Positions 38,853 to 48,101 of a stretch of DNA of 48,101 nucleotides are shown piece by piece. Every line of letters begins with the position of its first letter. The first letter of the stretch is position 1. The notes under the pieces were generated by a model. That model was not told the origin of the DNA. It saw only the letters and a program-made list of their open reading frames with translations, and did not search any database. The position numbers and the translations under genes are program-made. The stretch comes from a virus: the IMG/VR virus record IMGVR_UViG_3300045918_000141, positions 1 through 48,101 of that record, one strand, 5' to 3'.

Positions 38853-41099
38853 TTATCTATGGGCCCTATGTACTATGATAGAACCGTTCCTAATTATCTG
38901 TATGGGGGCGTTATCAGCATCCGAATATTCGGTATTTATAGTAGTCGTTTGACCACCTTCGTTGATCCCGTTACTAGATGTATTATAGCTTAAAACCCCC
39001 CTTCCCCTCATAGAGTACACGGTAGAAAGTGTAGTCCCTAACCCTCTAGACATACCAGAAGATATCTGTTGCACTACAGGATCGGGATCCGGTACTACTA
39101 CATATGGAGAGGCCTCCAAATCAAGATTAGAGGTAACTAAGTATACTCCAATAAGACCTGGTAGTATTCTTATTCCCATAGCTATATCACCATCTCTTAA
39201 GTCCGTATAGGATTGTGGTAACCATAGGAAGTCTCCGCCCTTGGGTAAAAATGGGCTATCAGGTATCTGATAATCAGGTCTGCTAAAAATTATACTAAAG
39301 TTGGCTATCAGAAGCTCCTTACTGTTCTCTAGGCTTGAGTCAGCATTTATGGCTACGCTATTGACAGTCTGGTCAATACCTTTAGACATTATATTAAAAC
39401 TCCAGTGTAAAGGATTAGGAGTAGTAATGTTCATAGCATTACATTTTATAGCCATAGTATCGTCGGTTATTATATACATAGGAATAACACGTTTATCGGA
39501 CAACACTAGAGCAGTAGATGAGTATCCACTAGACACCGGTTGACCGAAGGATACCCCTAATCCCCTAGTATTAGAGAAGGTAGACCTTTTAATCCTATAG
39601 GTGTCTTGCCCTCTATTAAATAAGGTAGTTAACCAACCCTTGTTATTACTCATAGTATTGGCGTACTGTCCTTGAAGATTTATAATTCCAGTAACAGTTT
39701 GATCACCAGTCCTCATAGATAACCCTCGTGTGAAAAGGTTACCTACAGACTCCGATACATTCATACGCATAAACAACGGAGTATCCCTGATTATACAATC
39801 AACAGGGATGGAAGTACTTGTAGGTAGTCCGCTAACGTTAAAGTTAACAGAGTCATTATTCATATTACCAGGTGCTAACCCTAAAATCCTAGTATTATCC
39901 CTAACCATCCTGGATATTGGGAAAGTAAGGTTCTCTGTAGTACGTTTGTCCCTACGTTGAAGTAAGTCATCCGTAGCCGTCAACACCTCTTCTAAGTAAG
40001 GTATACTCCATATATACACAGCTTGAGAATACAGTGGTTTAACTCTATTTATAATCTCAGATAGTTGCTGGAAGTCCTGGTTATTCTTAAAGGTGCTTAC
40101 CTTAACGTTTACAAGAAAGGTATGGTTCTTCAGGTAGGTACGCATAAGGTAGTCAAAATCACTCCCTACAGTAGCATACCGGTTTATTTGTGTTTCAGGT
40201 AGGGCTGGTATTAATGAGGGGGGTATTGATAAGTTTATCCACCACTCTCCGTCCTCAACCCAGTCTTTAATTTCTACCCACTGAGATAGCTCATCGGATG
40301 CACTTAGGAAGTCCCCTGGAAGTACTGAAGGTACTAGCCCATATGGAAGGACGTATTTATTCTTATCCGTTATTACTATGTACTGGTCTGTGTCTACGTA
40401 TGGGCGGACATCAATAACCTCTTCATCCTCTCTGGCCAACGGGATGCCTAGACATAGGTTAAGCCCTTTACGAAGAATAGATAAGGTAGGACCTTGATAG
40501 TAGATATAGTATAGGCCATATATGAAACTCTTATATACCTCAGTAGAGGAGGCCGGATCTACTCCGATAAGATTTGCGTAGTGTTTATATAGTAACTGTT
40601 CATCCACCTCTACGTCTACAAACCAAAGAGCGTACTCGGTAGTCCCATCTGAAACTACTCTAGCAGGGAATCCCAGCTCAGATAAGGGTTTGTATAGTAG
40701 TAATTCCCCATTCTTAATCCTGTAGTCAACACCGGTAGCCAGGGAAGTAGTTGGTAGTAAGGGTCTATTAGCTATAAACTTAGAACTAACAATGTCTATG
40801 GGTAGGCTAAAGGTATTAGTTTTACCGGCAACAGCGTAAGAGTCTTTAATTATTACAAGTTTAATAGTCGACCCTATAGAGTCTTCAATATCTTTAAGAC
40901 TAATGGAAGAAGCTAACTGTAAGAACCTGCTATATATAGAGGCGGCAGATTCTGACGTAGACTCCAGTATAAGATTCATTATACTAGTGTCCTCGAACAT
41001 AACAGAGAAGAAGTCTGATATACCATATAGGTATGTAAGGTTGGTGTCGTTAGCACCAACTGGTAGACCATCTACTCCGAATCCTGAATACGTTGTCAT
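38853..41099 (-). CDS. Large baseplate/tail structural protein
   Basis: 748 aa directly downstream of the J-like gene, the place where contractile-tail phages carry gpI-like or wedge proteins. The segment IYYQGPTLSILRKGLNLCLGIPLA (about 200-223) resembles wording in large wedge proteins of jumbo and SPO1-like phages. No enzyme motif. The call rests on position and general character. Confidence 0.65.
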   Translation of the reverse strand: MTTYSGFGVDGLPVGANDTNLTYLYGISDFFSVMFEDTSIMNLILESTSESAASIYSRFLQLASSISLKDIEDSIGSTIKLVIIKDSYAVAGKTNTFSLPIDIVSSKFIANRPLLPTTSLATGVDYRIKNGELLLYKPLSELGFPARVVSDGTTEYALWFVDVEVDEQLLYKHYANLIGVDPASSTEVYKSFIYGLYYIYYQGPTLSILRKGLNLCLGIPLAREDEEVIDVRPYVDTDQYIVITDKNKYVLPYGLVPSVLPGDFLSASDELSQWVEIKDWVEDGEWWINLSIPPSLIPALPETQINRYATVGSDFDYLMRTYLKNHTFLVNVKVSTFKNNQDFQQLSEIINRVKPLYSQAVYIWSIPYLEEVLTATDDLLQRRDKRTTENLTFPISRMVRDNTRILGLAPGNMNNDSVNFNVSGLPTSTSIPVDCIIRDTPLFMRMNVSESVGNLFTRGLSMRTGDQTVTGIINLQGQYANTMSNNKGWLTTLFNRGQDTYRIKRSTFSNTRGLGVSFGQPVSSGYSSTALVLSDKRVIPMYIITDDTMAIKCNAMNITTPNPLHWSFNIMSKGIDQTVNSVAINADSSLENSKELLIANFSIIFSRPDYQIPDSPFLPKGGDFLWLPQSYTDLRDGDIAMGIRILPGLIGVYLVTSNLDLEASPYVVVPDPDPVVQQISSGMSRGLGTTLSTVYSMRGRGVLSYNTSSNGINEGGQTTTINTEYSDADNAPIQIIRNGSIIVHRAHR

Positions 41100-43550
41100 T
41101 TACCTTTTTACCGGGGCACTAGTTGTGGGTAGATATTCCACAGTAGTAGATATGTTGTCTAGTATAAATAAACTAGTAGGGTCATTAGGATCTAACACGT
41201 CAGTAATAACGCCAGTATCAGGAGTGTTAATCTCTGTTAAATCACGTGTATGCCTAGTGTAGGAAATTGACACTGGCAGTTTGATGTCTAGCATACCAGC
41301 ATTTTTTAAACTAGAGATTAATTCAGCTACTACAAAAGGTTGTCCAGGGGCTAAACTGTCTAAGTATGACTGAGCAGCTGCTGTAACTGAGGTGTTACTT
41401 GACTGAGTATATTGAGTTATAGACATACTGAGTATGTATATATTAAACCCTCTAGCTAAGTAGTTGGCGCATAAAACTCTTTTGTCCCTATTATCTAAAT
41501 AGTTCTGAACTACGTCTAAATTATCAAATCTGCGAATTTCGAAAGTAGCAGTCCTATTGGGATATGCTGACCCAAAGTCTACAGATAATTCCTGCTTAGT
41601 ACTAAACCCAAAGTCTGAAGACGGGTATGTAGATGTACACACTGGGCTAGAAGTAGTGATACTAGTAATTATTCCGGTCATAGTAGGAACGCTGACAACA
41701 AAGTTGTCTTGATCAGTAACAGAGCCTATGACCCAGCTACCATTAAATCCTGATGGTGTAAGACCTGATAGGGTAACCTTACGACTAGTTTGTAACCCGT
41801 GCCTAGGTAATAGTATAGAGACCGTACCATCCCCTAGGTTAGTTACAGACACCGGTGTTCTATATTCAACGTTCTCGTTACTCACAGTGTATCGTACTGG
41901 ACTGGTAATGGTGGCGGTACCGGTATTGGTCGTCTTTGGGTTACTAGTTAATACAGAGAAAGTATTTGTTGTTGATGCTTGTACAGTTCTAGATCCGTTT
42001 AGGACATTAACTTCACATAACATCGTGCCTATGCCCACGGAGGCTATACTGGCTAAAACTACGTACGAGAATGTGTTAGTAGTAGTTGATAGTATTATAA
42101 AGGTTCCGTTATAGTCAGCTGGGGTTACTCCAGAAACAATAACAGTCTCACCTGGCAAAAATCCATGTCCATTAGAGGTAGCTGTTACAGTAACACCTGA
42201 ACAGGTAATACTGGATATAGATCGTTGCTGTACAGACCCGCTTATAGCTAATACTTCACCGACTATAAAGGGGTGACCGTTAGACGTTATAGTGCAGGTT
42301 GCAGTACCCGATGTAGGAGTGTTTATAGAGAAAACTATGTTAGGGCTAGTAACGTTTACACTATTCAGTAGTGGTATAGTATCCTCTACACCAACCGGTA
42401 TATTACTACGGGTTAACTTATAGTTAGGCCCTGTTAATAATGCCACCCCGCTGGAATCAGTGCTCAACTGTACTAGTTCAGCTACTGGGGAGTTAGAACA
42501 ATACACATCAACGGCTCCCCCTACGTGTATCCTAGTCTGAATTGGGTGCTCTTGTATGGAGGGTAAAGTAACTGGAACAGCTGTCCCGGATGGAACTGTA
42601 ACACTTATAGTGTTAGTTGTCGTAGCGTTAATCTTAAATTCACCATTTATGTTTATGGATGATGCTCCGCTAGAAGTTATATACTGGCCTGGAAATAGTT
42701 TATGGTTGGTTACGGTTATAGTAGCTACAGTGCCTACTACGGAAACAGCCTCAGCAAGTCTAGCTGCACGCTGTGGCAACATTCCAAGGAGCAAGTCCCT
42801 CATCATACTAGAATCACCCATACCTATAGTGAGCACATGTTTAAGGCTAGTAAATAACTCACGTAAGTTAAAGTCTACTGAGGGTTGATTAATTAAGTTT
42901 CTAGTAGATACAGAGGACTTAGACCTTGCTATAAATTGTGTATTAGTCTCTGTGGGGGTAGAAGTACTGACTAGATAGTTAATCTCCCCTCTTAAGAAAT
43001 ATGGGTCAAAGTTAGAAAAATACAGTAAACTTCCTGAAGACACGTTGTAGTTAACACCTTCGCTTTCTGCAGTAAGGTCTACATCAGTAAAGTATTCGTT
43101 ACTATATGAGTCATACTGAAGATATGAGGATGGTAGGTTATATGCCTGAGTTGGGAAGAACTTAATCTTGTTATCTATAGAGAAGAACGTACTGGAGGGT
43201 ATGCCTATGTTCTTAGCTCTAGCAAAGAATAAACGTGCATTCACTATACTTTTAGTACCTGGATTACGTTGCACGAACAGGTTAGACATTATCTTATCCA
43301 CCATGTCGGTAGAGGTAGTGTCATCTACACCACTTATAGTGTTCTGCTCAAAATGGTAGTCCAAGCCTTTTTTGATCATGGCCAATAAGGTAGCGGTTGG
43401 CCTAATGACAGCATCTCTTAGACCTGTGCCCTCTCGTAAATCTAACGTAGGGAATTTAGCCTCTAGAATCTGTTTGGCTAAGTATTCAGCCTCAAGTATG
43501 TCTCCTTGAGAGGGTTGTATTCCTGGTAGTACTGAGTAGAAGTCTGTCAT
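41100..43550 (-). CDS. Baseplate J-like protein
   Basis: 816 aa. The N-terminal LREGTGLRDAVIRPTATLLAMIKKGLDYHFEQNT and the SVSTRNLI segment match the baseplate-J family. Several repeats of beta domains (GHxFxxGExxxISG) sit in the middle (about 420-640). The C-terminal part (PGQPFVVAELISSLKNAGMLDIKLPVSI) is typical of J/gp47-like proteins. It joins wedge and hub in the baseplate. It follows the gp25-like gene, the normal order. Confidence 0.85.
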   Translation of the reverse strand: MTDFYSVLPGIQPSQGDILEAEYLAKQILEAKFPTLDLREGTGLRDAVIRPTATLLAMIKKGLDYHFEQNTISGVDDTTSTDMVDKIMSNLFVQRNPGTKSIVNARLFFARAKNIGIPSSTFFSIDNKIKFFPTQAYNLPSSYLQYDSYSNEYFTDVDLTAESEGVNYNVSSGSLLYFSNFDPYFLRGEINYLVSTSTPTETNTQFIARSKSSVSTRNLINQPSVDFNLRELFTSLKHVLTIGMGDSSMMRDLLLGMLPQRAARLAEAVSVVGTVATITVTNHKLFPGQYITSSGASSININGEFKINATTTNTISVTVPSGTAVPVTLPSIQEHPIQTRIHVGGAVDVYCSNSPVAELVQLSTDSSGVALLTGPNYKLTRSNIPVGVEDTIPLLNSVNVTSPNIVFSINTPTSGTATCTITSNGHPFIVGEVLAISGSVQQRSISSITCSGVTVTATSNGHGFLPGETVIVSGVTPADYNGTFIILSTTTNTFSYVVLASIASVGIGTMLCEVNVLNGSRTVQASTTNTFSVLTSNPKTTNTGTATITSPVRYTVSNENVEYRTPVSVTNLGDGTVSILLPRHGLQTSRKVTLSGLTPSGFNGSWVIGSVTDQDNFVVSVPTMTGIITSITTSSPVCTSTYPSSDFGFSTKQELSVDFGSAYPNRTATFEIRRFDNLDVVQNYLDNRDKRVLCANYLARGFNIYILSMSITQYTQSSNTSVTAAAQSYLDSLAPGQPFVVAELISSLKNAGMLDIKLPVSISYTRHTRDLTEINTPDTGVITDVLDPNDPTSLFILDNISTTVEYLPTTSAPVKR

Positions 43551-43628
43551 TTGTTAAACAATGTCCTTGGTTACGTTTAGTTTAACATTTTAAATCACCG
43601 AGGTCTATACGGTAATATCAGTTTTAAT
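43551..43628 (-). other. 78-base spacer with an inverted repeat
   Basis: GTTAAAC / GTTTAAC (43554-43587), perfect 7 bp around a 20-base loop, in the leader of the J-like gene. It is one of the few gaps in the virion operon, so a promoter or processing site is possible. Confidence 0.35.
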
Positions 43629-44144
43629 TTAGACTGAGGGAGTAGTTTTAATATTGGTGGTAGGAAATGGAAGGGCTACCTGAGCAGTCTCACCAGACAC
43701 AGTAGCCATCTTAAGGTACATGGTGGCTGATTCCTTACTAGTGTCCATACCTAGTATCAGTATTTCTTTAAGCCTAGAACTAGGGTCCTCATCATTGTAT
43801 AGGGCCGCCTTTGTTTGGGATTCTGCCGACCTTACTTGGTCTCTTAAATCAGAAACTAAAAGGCGGTCAGTAGTATCTACGTTCGACTGCATTACTAGAT
43901 TAGTAAAAGTAGTCCCATAGTTTGGACGAATAACATCACTACCACGTGTTGTTAGTAGAGTTTTAAGAAAATACTGGGCGACCTTCTGTATACCGGTGAT
44001 ACTCCTAGGAGTGTAGTCTATGTTAAACGTAAGCTGTCCCTCAGGAAATCCATCTGGGAACTTTATCATCAATAGATCATAGGTAGCCCCCAGAGGTAGA
44101 TTCTCGTTTGTACCTAGTCTATTATTTAAGCCTACTATTTCCAT
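43629..44144 (-). CDS. gp25-like (GPW) baseplate wedge protein
   Basis: 171 aa. GIQKVAQYFLKTLLTTRGSDVIRPNYGTTFTNLV (about 52-85) is the gpW/gp25 lysozyme-like core, ending in a region that in T4 contacts the sheath start. It is placed directly before the J-like gene, as in T4-like and P2-like baseplates. Non-enzymatic. Confidence 0.82.
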   Translation of the reverse strand: MEIVGLNNRLGTNENLPLGATYDLLMIKFPDGFPEGQLTFNIDYTPRSITGIQKVAQYFLKTLLTTRGSDVIRPNYGTTFTNLVMQSNVDTTDRLLVSDLRDQVRSAESQTKAALYNDEDPSSRLKEILILGMDTSKESATMYLKMATVSGETAQVALPFPTTNIKTTPSV

Positions 44145-44145
44145 A

Positions 44146-44511
44146 TTATCCGCTCATCCTAGAATCAGTTAACGCACCTTCATCGGTGTAGAACCTAGCT
44201 TCCCTATCGGCCATTGAAGTACGTAACGTCATGTAATCAGATTTAGTCTTAGAGCACATTGCGTGTTCCCTTATAACTGCTACTGAGTGACTGACGGTCT
44301 CTATAATCCTTCCATTACCATAACTGGGAGAATCCCCCTTGTATAATGTGCATACTCTTAATAGCTCTGAGTAGTCTAGCCCACCTAGATAATCCCTGAA
44401 TTCTGTAGGTAGTACACTACCTGTAGCATCATTAGACGCTAAGGCTTCCGACCTAAAAAAATTAGATAGGTTTAAGTATATGGAAGCTGCTTGTTCTTTA
44501 TATGAGGCCAT
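44146..44511 (-). CDS. Hypothetical protein in the baseplate operon
   Basis: 121 aa, helical, mildly basic. It starts MASYKEQAASIYLNLSNFF. It lies between the sigma-like gene and gp25 by 2-base spacings. No family is recognised. Confidence 0.6.
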   Translation of the reverse strand: MASYKEQAASIYLNLSNFFRSEALASNDATGSVLPTEFRDYLGGLDYSELLRVCTLYKGDSPSYGNGRIIETVSHSVAVIREHAMCSKTKSDYMTLRTSMADREARFYTDEGALTDSRMSG

Positions 44512-44513
44512 GT

Positions 44514-45284
44514 TTAGTACATCTTAATGTCAGTTTTAATACCTTTAATTTTCTCTACAAGTTTAGATTTAAGGTAGTTTAATCTGTTAATGTTAACCCC
44601 CAGTTTGTCAGCCAACTGAGTAGCGGTCATGCCTTTAGCATGGTTCAAGATATATTTTTCCTCGCTAGAGAGTTGATCCATCAAGTGGGCCATGAGAATA
44701 GCGTTCTCGTTAAACGAGGTAAACTCATTAGGGCGCTCAGTGTTAGACTCAATAAGGTCGGAGTACAATGAGTTCTTAAATTTGATTGTGTGGCCTTTAC
44801 TCCAACCTAAATGCTTAGCCAACTCATCGTCAGACGGCTCACGATTAAGCTGTTCGGTGAGCTGTGCAAGTCCATGATTATACTCATGAAACTTCAGCTG
44901 CATGTTCTCAGGAAGCCTTACGGCGTTCTGGAACTTGTAGTTCATACGCCTCACCTTAGGTAGGTAGTTCATGACGTGGGTGGAGATGGTAGTGCCACGA
45001 GCAGGGTCGTATGTTTGTATAGCTTTAATCGTCCACTTCTTAGCCTCAGCAGATAGGGCTGCAGGAGGTAGACTACCGGAAAGTCTGTTCACTTCGGACT
45101 TGATAACGGGGCTTAGGCTCTCTACCAAATTACCTAGGTCACGTTTACTACCCGTCTTCTTCCAAGACTCAAACATATCCTGGTCACGCTTACGTGCTTC
45201 AGAATAGTTAAATGGGACTCTTTCAGGAATGAGTGCCTCAGTAGCTGGGTTAAGTGGTAGTGGGGCAAAAGACACTTTGATCAT
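44514..45284 (-). CDS. Sigma-70-family RNA polymerase sigma factor
   Basis: 256 aa. Region 2 is recognisable in YDPARGTTISTHVMNYLPKVRRM (about 93-115), then region 3-type VRLPENMQLKFHEYNHGL...LNREPSDDELAKHLGWS, and region 4 LSSEEKYILNHAKGMTATQLADKLGVNINRLNYLKSKLVEKI near the C-terminus. It probably redirects host polymerase to phage late promoters. The ATGA overlap with the upstream gene shows it is made with the virion operon, which is unusual for a late regulator. The host contacts are not visible here. Confidence 0.8.
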   Translation of the reverse strand: MIKVSFAPLPLNPATEALIPERVPFNYSEARKRDQDMFESWKKTGSKRDLGNLVESLSPVIKSEVNRLSGSLPPAALSAEAKKWTIKAIQTYDPARGTTISTHVMNYLPKVRRMNYKFQNAVRLPENMQLKFHEYNHGLAQLTEQLNREPSDDELAKHLGWSKGHTIKFKNSLYSDLIESNTERPNEFTSFNENAILMAHLMDQLSSEEKYILNHAKGMTATQLADKLGVNINRLNYLKSKLVEKIKGIKTDIKMY

Positions 45285-45496
45285 AGATAGACACTGTGTT
45301 CCGAGTAAATGCTATTATTATATCCTATAAGGAACGCCTGTAGTTTTCCGCTAAACCTCTGGTTGACAAAACACTCATTAGCCAATGACGTAGTAGACAT
45401 TTTTTTAGCCAGGCCAGTGGGTATGAGAGATGTTCTTACACCAGTCTCACCAGCCCTGGGATATCCTAGATTATTATTTAAAGTAGAGTCGGCCAT
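45281..45496 (-). CDS. Small hypothetical protein
   Basis: 71 aa. Gly/Ser-rich N-terminus (LNNNLGYPRAGETGVRTSL), then a helical/aromatic end. No clear ribosome-binding site, but it overlaps the sigma gene by ATGA and lies 16 bases after the hub-like gene. No family is recognised. Confidence 0.55.
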   Translation of the reverse strand: MADSTLNNNLGYPRAGETGVRTSLIPTGLAKKMSTTSLANECFVNQRFSGKLQAFLIGYNNSIYSEHSVYL

Positions 45497-45512
45497 AATT
45501 ATATATCTTAGA

Positions 45513-47987
45513 CTAAACGACCTGTATGTTATTAGCTTTTAGAAAGTCTACGGTCTCTGGATAGTCTAAGAATAGGCTAGCTCCAGGCTCTAATGGAATA
45601 CCATCATCCTTAATAGGATTAAGCTTAGGGTCACCGTACGTTAGGGAATCAATAGTATAGTTTTCTTTAGTTAAGTCAATGAAGGAATAGTTAAAGTTTT
45701 TTTCTATAGATTCTCTTGTTTCTATTGGTCTGTGTACCAACTTCAGGTTACCTATACCAGTAGTGTCATCCCCCTGATGACCTCCGTTATCACCATACGT
45801 AACTCCACCAGTTCCAGGATTAAGTACACCACCCTCCCTTTTATTTGAGTATATTTCCATGTTTTTAAAGTTAACCAAATCAGAGGGAGCAGCAGCTCCT
45901 ACCCCGAGAACTGACATATAGAAACTATCAGCCTTAAGCTTAGCCTTAGGGTTGTTTATTATAGTAGACATGACGCTGGTAACTGCACCGCTAGTAGCAT
46001 CTCTATCAACGTTGTATAGCTGTAAGGAGGTTTGTAACCAAGGGTGAGATGGCATTAAATCATAGTTAGATAGTTCTGAGTACGTAGCTGCACTTACAAA
46101 GGACACTGAGGTACTTATAGAGTCTGCTGTGAAAGTATGAGTTACCGCCGCACATAATGCATGGAAGCTAGGTAAGTTAGGTGACTTAGCTACTATATCC
46201 ATAGGATATCCTGGTATTATGTAAGGATTAAAAATACAGGAGATAGATCCAGTCTTTGAGGATAATACCTCCTTAGTGTAGTCGTAGTCTGCAGCAGCAA
46301 ACAGTATTCTCTGGAACGCAGCTACTCCAGATCCTTTAAAGTTAGGGTCTAGGAGTTCTTTAGACGCATCTGCATTCCCATTCTTACGTGCATGAGTAAA
46401 CACCCACCCATCATGGAGATCTTTAGTTATCTTACCTATATCACTATCATCAGCCGGGTGTTCCTCAGTTAGAACCGTACCAGACGCTACTGACTCGTTA
46501 CAACGCTTGACTAAGTACGCTAACCAGGATGGAGCTATGACCTGCTTAGGTCTATATCCACTTCCTAACTCATACTTACCTGGAACATTATAAGAGGCTC
46601 CGGTGGACTCATGGAGGGATGGTATAACCTCAACTTTGTTCTTAGCTATAACTTTAGCATTAGTAGAGGTTGGTGTATCAAATACACTAGGTAGACTAGT
46701 AGAGTCGGGCTTAGGAGTCTCGTTAGACCTAGTTATCCCTCTTATAGATAATCCAGTTACTATTGACTCTCTTATAGAGTGTGGCCCCCTATAGTATAGG
46801 CCTACCTTTTGTTCATCACCAGGCATGGCACTATGAATCATAGATACCCTAGATGGGACTACACTTTCATTTTGTTCTACCTGTATGCTTGAGTACATGT
46901 TTGGTAGAATAACATTACATAAGGGACTATAGTAGAAGGGTAATTGAGGTTTAATAACTACATCTATAGCCATTAAATCATCAGAATTATGTACAGAAGT
47001 TTTTTTAGGATCTTTTGGTACTAACGCAGGACTGGCTAACGTTATTACCTCATATTCGGAGGCCAAATAGAACTCACTGAATAGCCTGAAGAATCCAGTC
47101 TTCTCCCCCATAAATCCCAACATGTTACCTATAGCCTCTACAGACAGTGAGGTTTGTATAGCTGACATAGAATGTAGCCTGAATGCTGGTGGAACCATTA
47201 TAGGCTTGGATGAATCTGTCTTATTACCTGTATCATCGCAGATGTCTTGTTTGGATGCGTTTACAGCATCCTCTATTGTGTTATGACCTGAAACTCTACT
47301 GAACAGTTTTAGTCCATCCTCTATTAAAGGTATGTACATGGCGACTAGTATAGAGTTGTACTGACTTAGATAATACGCAGAAGCTTTAAGCTGGTTCCAC
47401 ATATTCATCATAGCCGAAGGCATACCTACCCACCTATCCTTGACATCAGCAAACTTAGGGTCTAGTAAGGATTGGCTAGCATTTATAACATTAGGATTAC
47501 TAACGGATATTTCATCTGAGGTCTCGGTAGCTAGACGAACTCTGTCTATACCTCTTAAAGCTAATACTAGAGAGTGTGTTGACCCGAAGCTGCTTGGCAT
47601 AAACATATTTTCTCCAGGGCTGAAGTTGGCGTAAGCCCCAGCAGGATACCCTGAGAAGTCTAGTGTTAAGTGGTTAATAACATGGTTCTTATGAATACAT
47701 TGAAAGTTTATACTTGCCGATTGAACGGAGGCGCTATAGCTATTGGAGGTTATATAACCCCAAAACAGTAGGCGATCCTTACCAAGCACAGGATCTTCAT
47801 AGAATATATGTACTTTGGGTTGGTAGTACCTAATGATATCCATTAACCCAGGGCTTGGAGGTAGCTCTAAAGACGCAGAAGGTATATTACCTATGGCTTG
47901 AGAGATAGATATTGAAGAATATGGTACTTCTACGCCCTCTATAAATAAAGTTACCTTCTGGTATAGGACGTCTGTATTAGAGGACAT
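45513..47987 (-). CDS. Baseplate hub-like/tail protein, 824 aa
   Basis: It starts with VTLFIEGVEVPYSSISISQAIGNIPSASLELPPSPGL...HIFYEDPVLGKDRLLFWGYI, a pattern of hub/gp27- or gpD-like proteins (an inserted ring domain with a ligand to the tail tube). The rest is a long beta/alpha structural chain. It is placed before gp25 and J in transcription order, consistent with a hub. No lysozyme motif is visible. Confidence 0.68.
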   Translation of the reverse strand: MSSNTDVLYQKVTLFIEGVEVPYSSISISQAIGNIPSASLELPPSPGLMDIIRYYQPKVHIFYEDPVLGKDRLLFWGYITSNSYSASVQSASINFQCIHKNHVINHLTLDFSGYPAGAYANFSPGENMFMPSSFGSTHSLVLALRGIDRVRLATETSDEISVSNPNVINASQSLLDPKFADVKDRWVGMPSAMMNMWNQLKASAYYLSQYNSILVAMYIPLIEDGLKLFSRVSGHNTIEDAVNASKQDICDDTGNKTDSSKPIMVPPAFRLHSMSAIQTSLSVEAIGNMLGFMGEKTGFFRLFSEFYLASEYEVITLASPALVPKDPKKTSVHNSDDLMAIDVVIKPQLPFYYSPLCNVILPNMYSSIQVEQNESVVPSRVSMIHSAMPGDEQKVGLYYRGPHSIRESIVTGLSIRGITRSNETPKPDSTSLPSVFDTPTSTNAKVIAKNKVEVIPSLHESTGASYNVPGKYELGSGYRPKQVIAPSWLAYLVKRCNESVASGTVLTEEHPADDSDIGKITKDLHDGWVFTHARKNGNADASKELLDPNFKGSGVAAFQRILFAAADYDYTKEVLSSKTGSISCIFNPYIIPGYPMDIVAKSPNLPSFHALCAAVTHTFTADSISTSVSFVSAATYSELSNYDLMPSHPWLQTSLQLYNVDRDATSGAVTSVMSTIINNPKAKLKADSFYMSVLGVGAAAPSDLVNFKNMEIYSNKREGGVLNPGTGGVTYGDNGGHQGDDTTGIGNLKLVHRPIETRESIEKNFNYSFIDLTKENYTIDSLTYGDPKLNPIKDDGIPLEPGASLFLDYPETVDFLKANNIQVV

Positions 47988-48101
47988 TTGTGTATATCGT
48001 GTAAAGTGCTACTACATATAAAAGTTTTTCCAATGGATCAATTATTTTATCTATGTACTCAGATTGATCTACTGGAATGTCTAAGGATTTTATTCTGTTA
48101 G
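47977..48101 (-). CDS. C-terminal end of the upstream virion gene (partial)
   Basis: Read on the minus strand, the frame from the right edge is open for about 40 codons (ending KIIDPLEKLLYVVALYTIYT and NVL) and stops at 47977-47979, overlapping the hub-like start by 11 bases. The overlap style matches the rest of the operon. The product is unknown. Confidence 0.55.
   Translation of the reverse strand, partial: NRIKSLDIPVDQSEYIDKIIDPLEKLLYVVALYTIYTNVL

Noticed and set aside
1-48101. CRISPR array, insertion sequence or homing endonuclease
   Set aside because: No regularly spaced repeats, no transposase or HNH/GIY-YIG motifs seen.

Overview
The window is a piece of a large double-stranded DNA bacteriophage genome. 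The host is probably Gram-negative, because there is a two-component spanin pair. The tail is probably contractile (myovirus type), because a gp25-like wedge protein, a baseplate-J-like protein and a hub-like protein lie together. Genes are densely packed with 1-4 nt overlaps. The plus-strand block (1-18982) holds early or middle metabolism and RNA genes. The minus-strand block (19019-48101) holds lysis and virion genes. The two blocks converge on a shared hairpin at about 18983-19018. I cannot name the phage or host species from the sequence.

Plus strand. An RNA-repair pair comes first: Hen1 (3'-terminal ribose 2'-O-methyltransferase) overlapping Pnkp (kinase, phosphatase and ligase in one chain). 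A 453-base non-coding, hairpin-rich region follows. Next come a class II (B12-type) ribonucleotide reductase, a DUF1289 mini-protein and a RuvC-like resolvase. Two damaged tRNA-like sequences flank a membrane protein gene: an Arg(UCU) tRNA with no D-arm, and a Gly tRNA remnant with no anticodon arm. The second sits in the leader of a nucleotidyltransferase gene. Then come ThyX, a lipoprotein, a deoxyribonucleotidase, an XRE regulator, about 1 kb of gene-free and highly structured sequence (15366-16413), a DHH phosphoesterase, a DUF6378 protein and a dimeric dUTPase.

Minus strand, in transcription order from the right edge: hub-like protein, sigma-70-like factor, gp25-like wedge, baseplate J, a large baseplate or tail protein, small connectors, two large fibres sharing an N-terminal domain, LamG-type tail proteins, two DUF4376 fibre-assembly-type proteins, then the lysis cassette (M15 endopeptidase, several small membrane proteins including holin candidates, i-spanin and o-spanin).

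The most unusual content is RNA-centred. (1) A phage-borne Hen1-Pnkp RNA repair cassette. (2) A family of 19-nt hairpins (8-bp stem, 3-nt loop, core TAGAG-N3-CTCTA) occurring four times, only in gene-free regions, inside what look like several undescribed structured RNAs. (3) The two damaged tRNAs and a nucleotidyltransferase next to them. A recurrent promoter motif, TCAAYTTA then about 12 nt then TTGGTATAA(G/C), stands before many of these units. A link between the repair enzymes and the structured RNAs is my inference and is not shown by the sequence.
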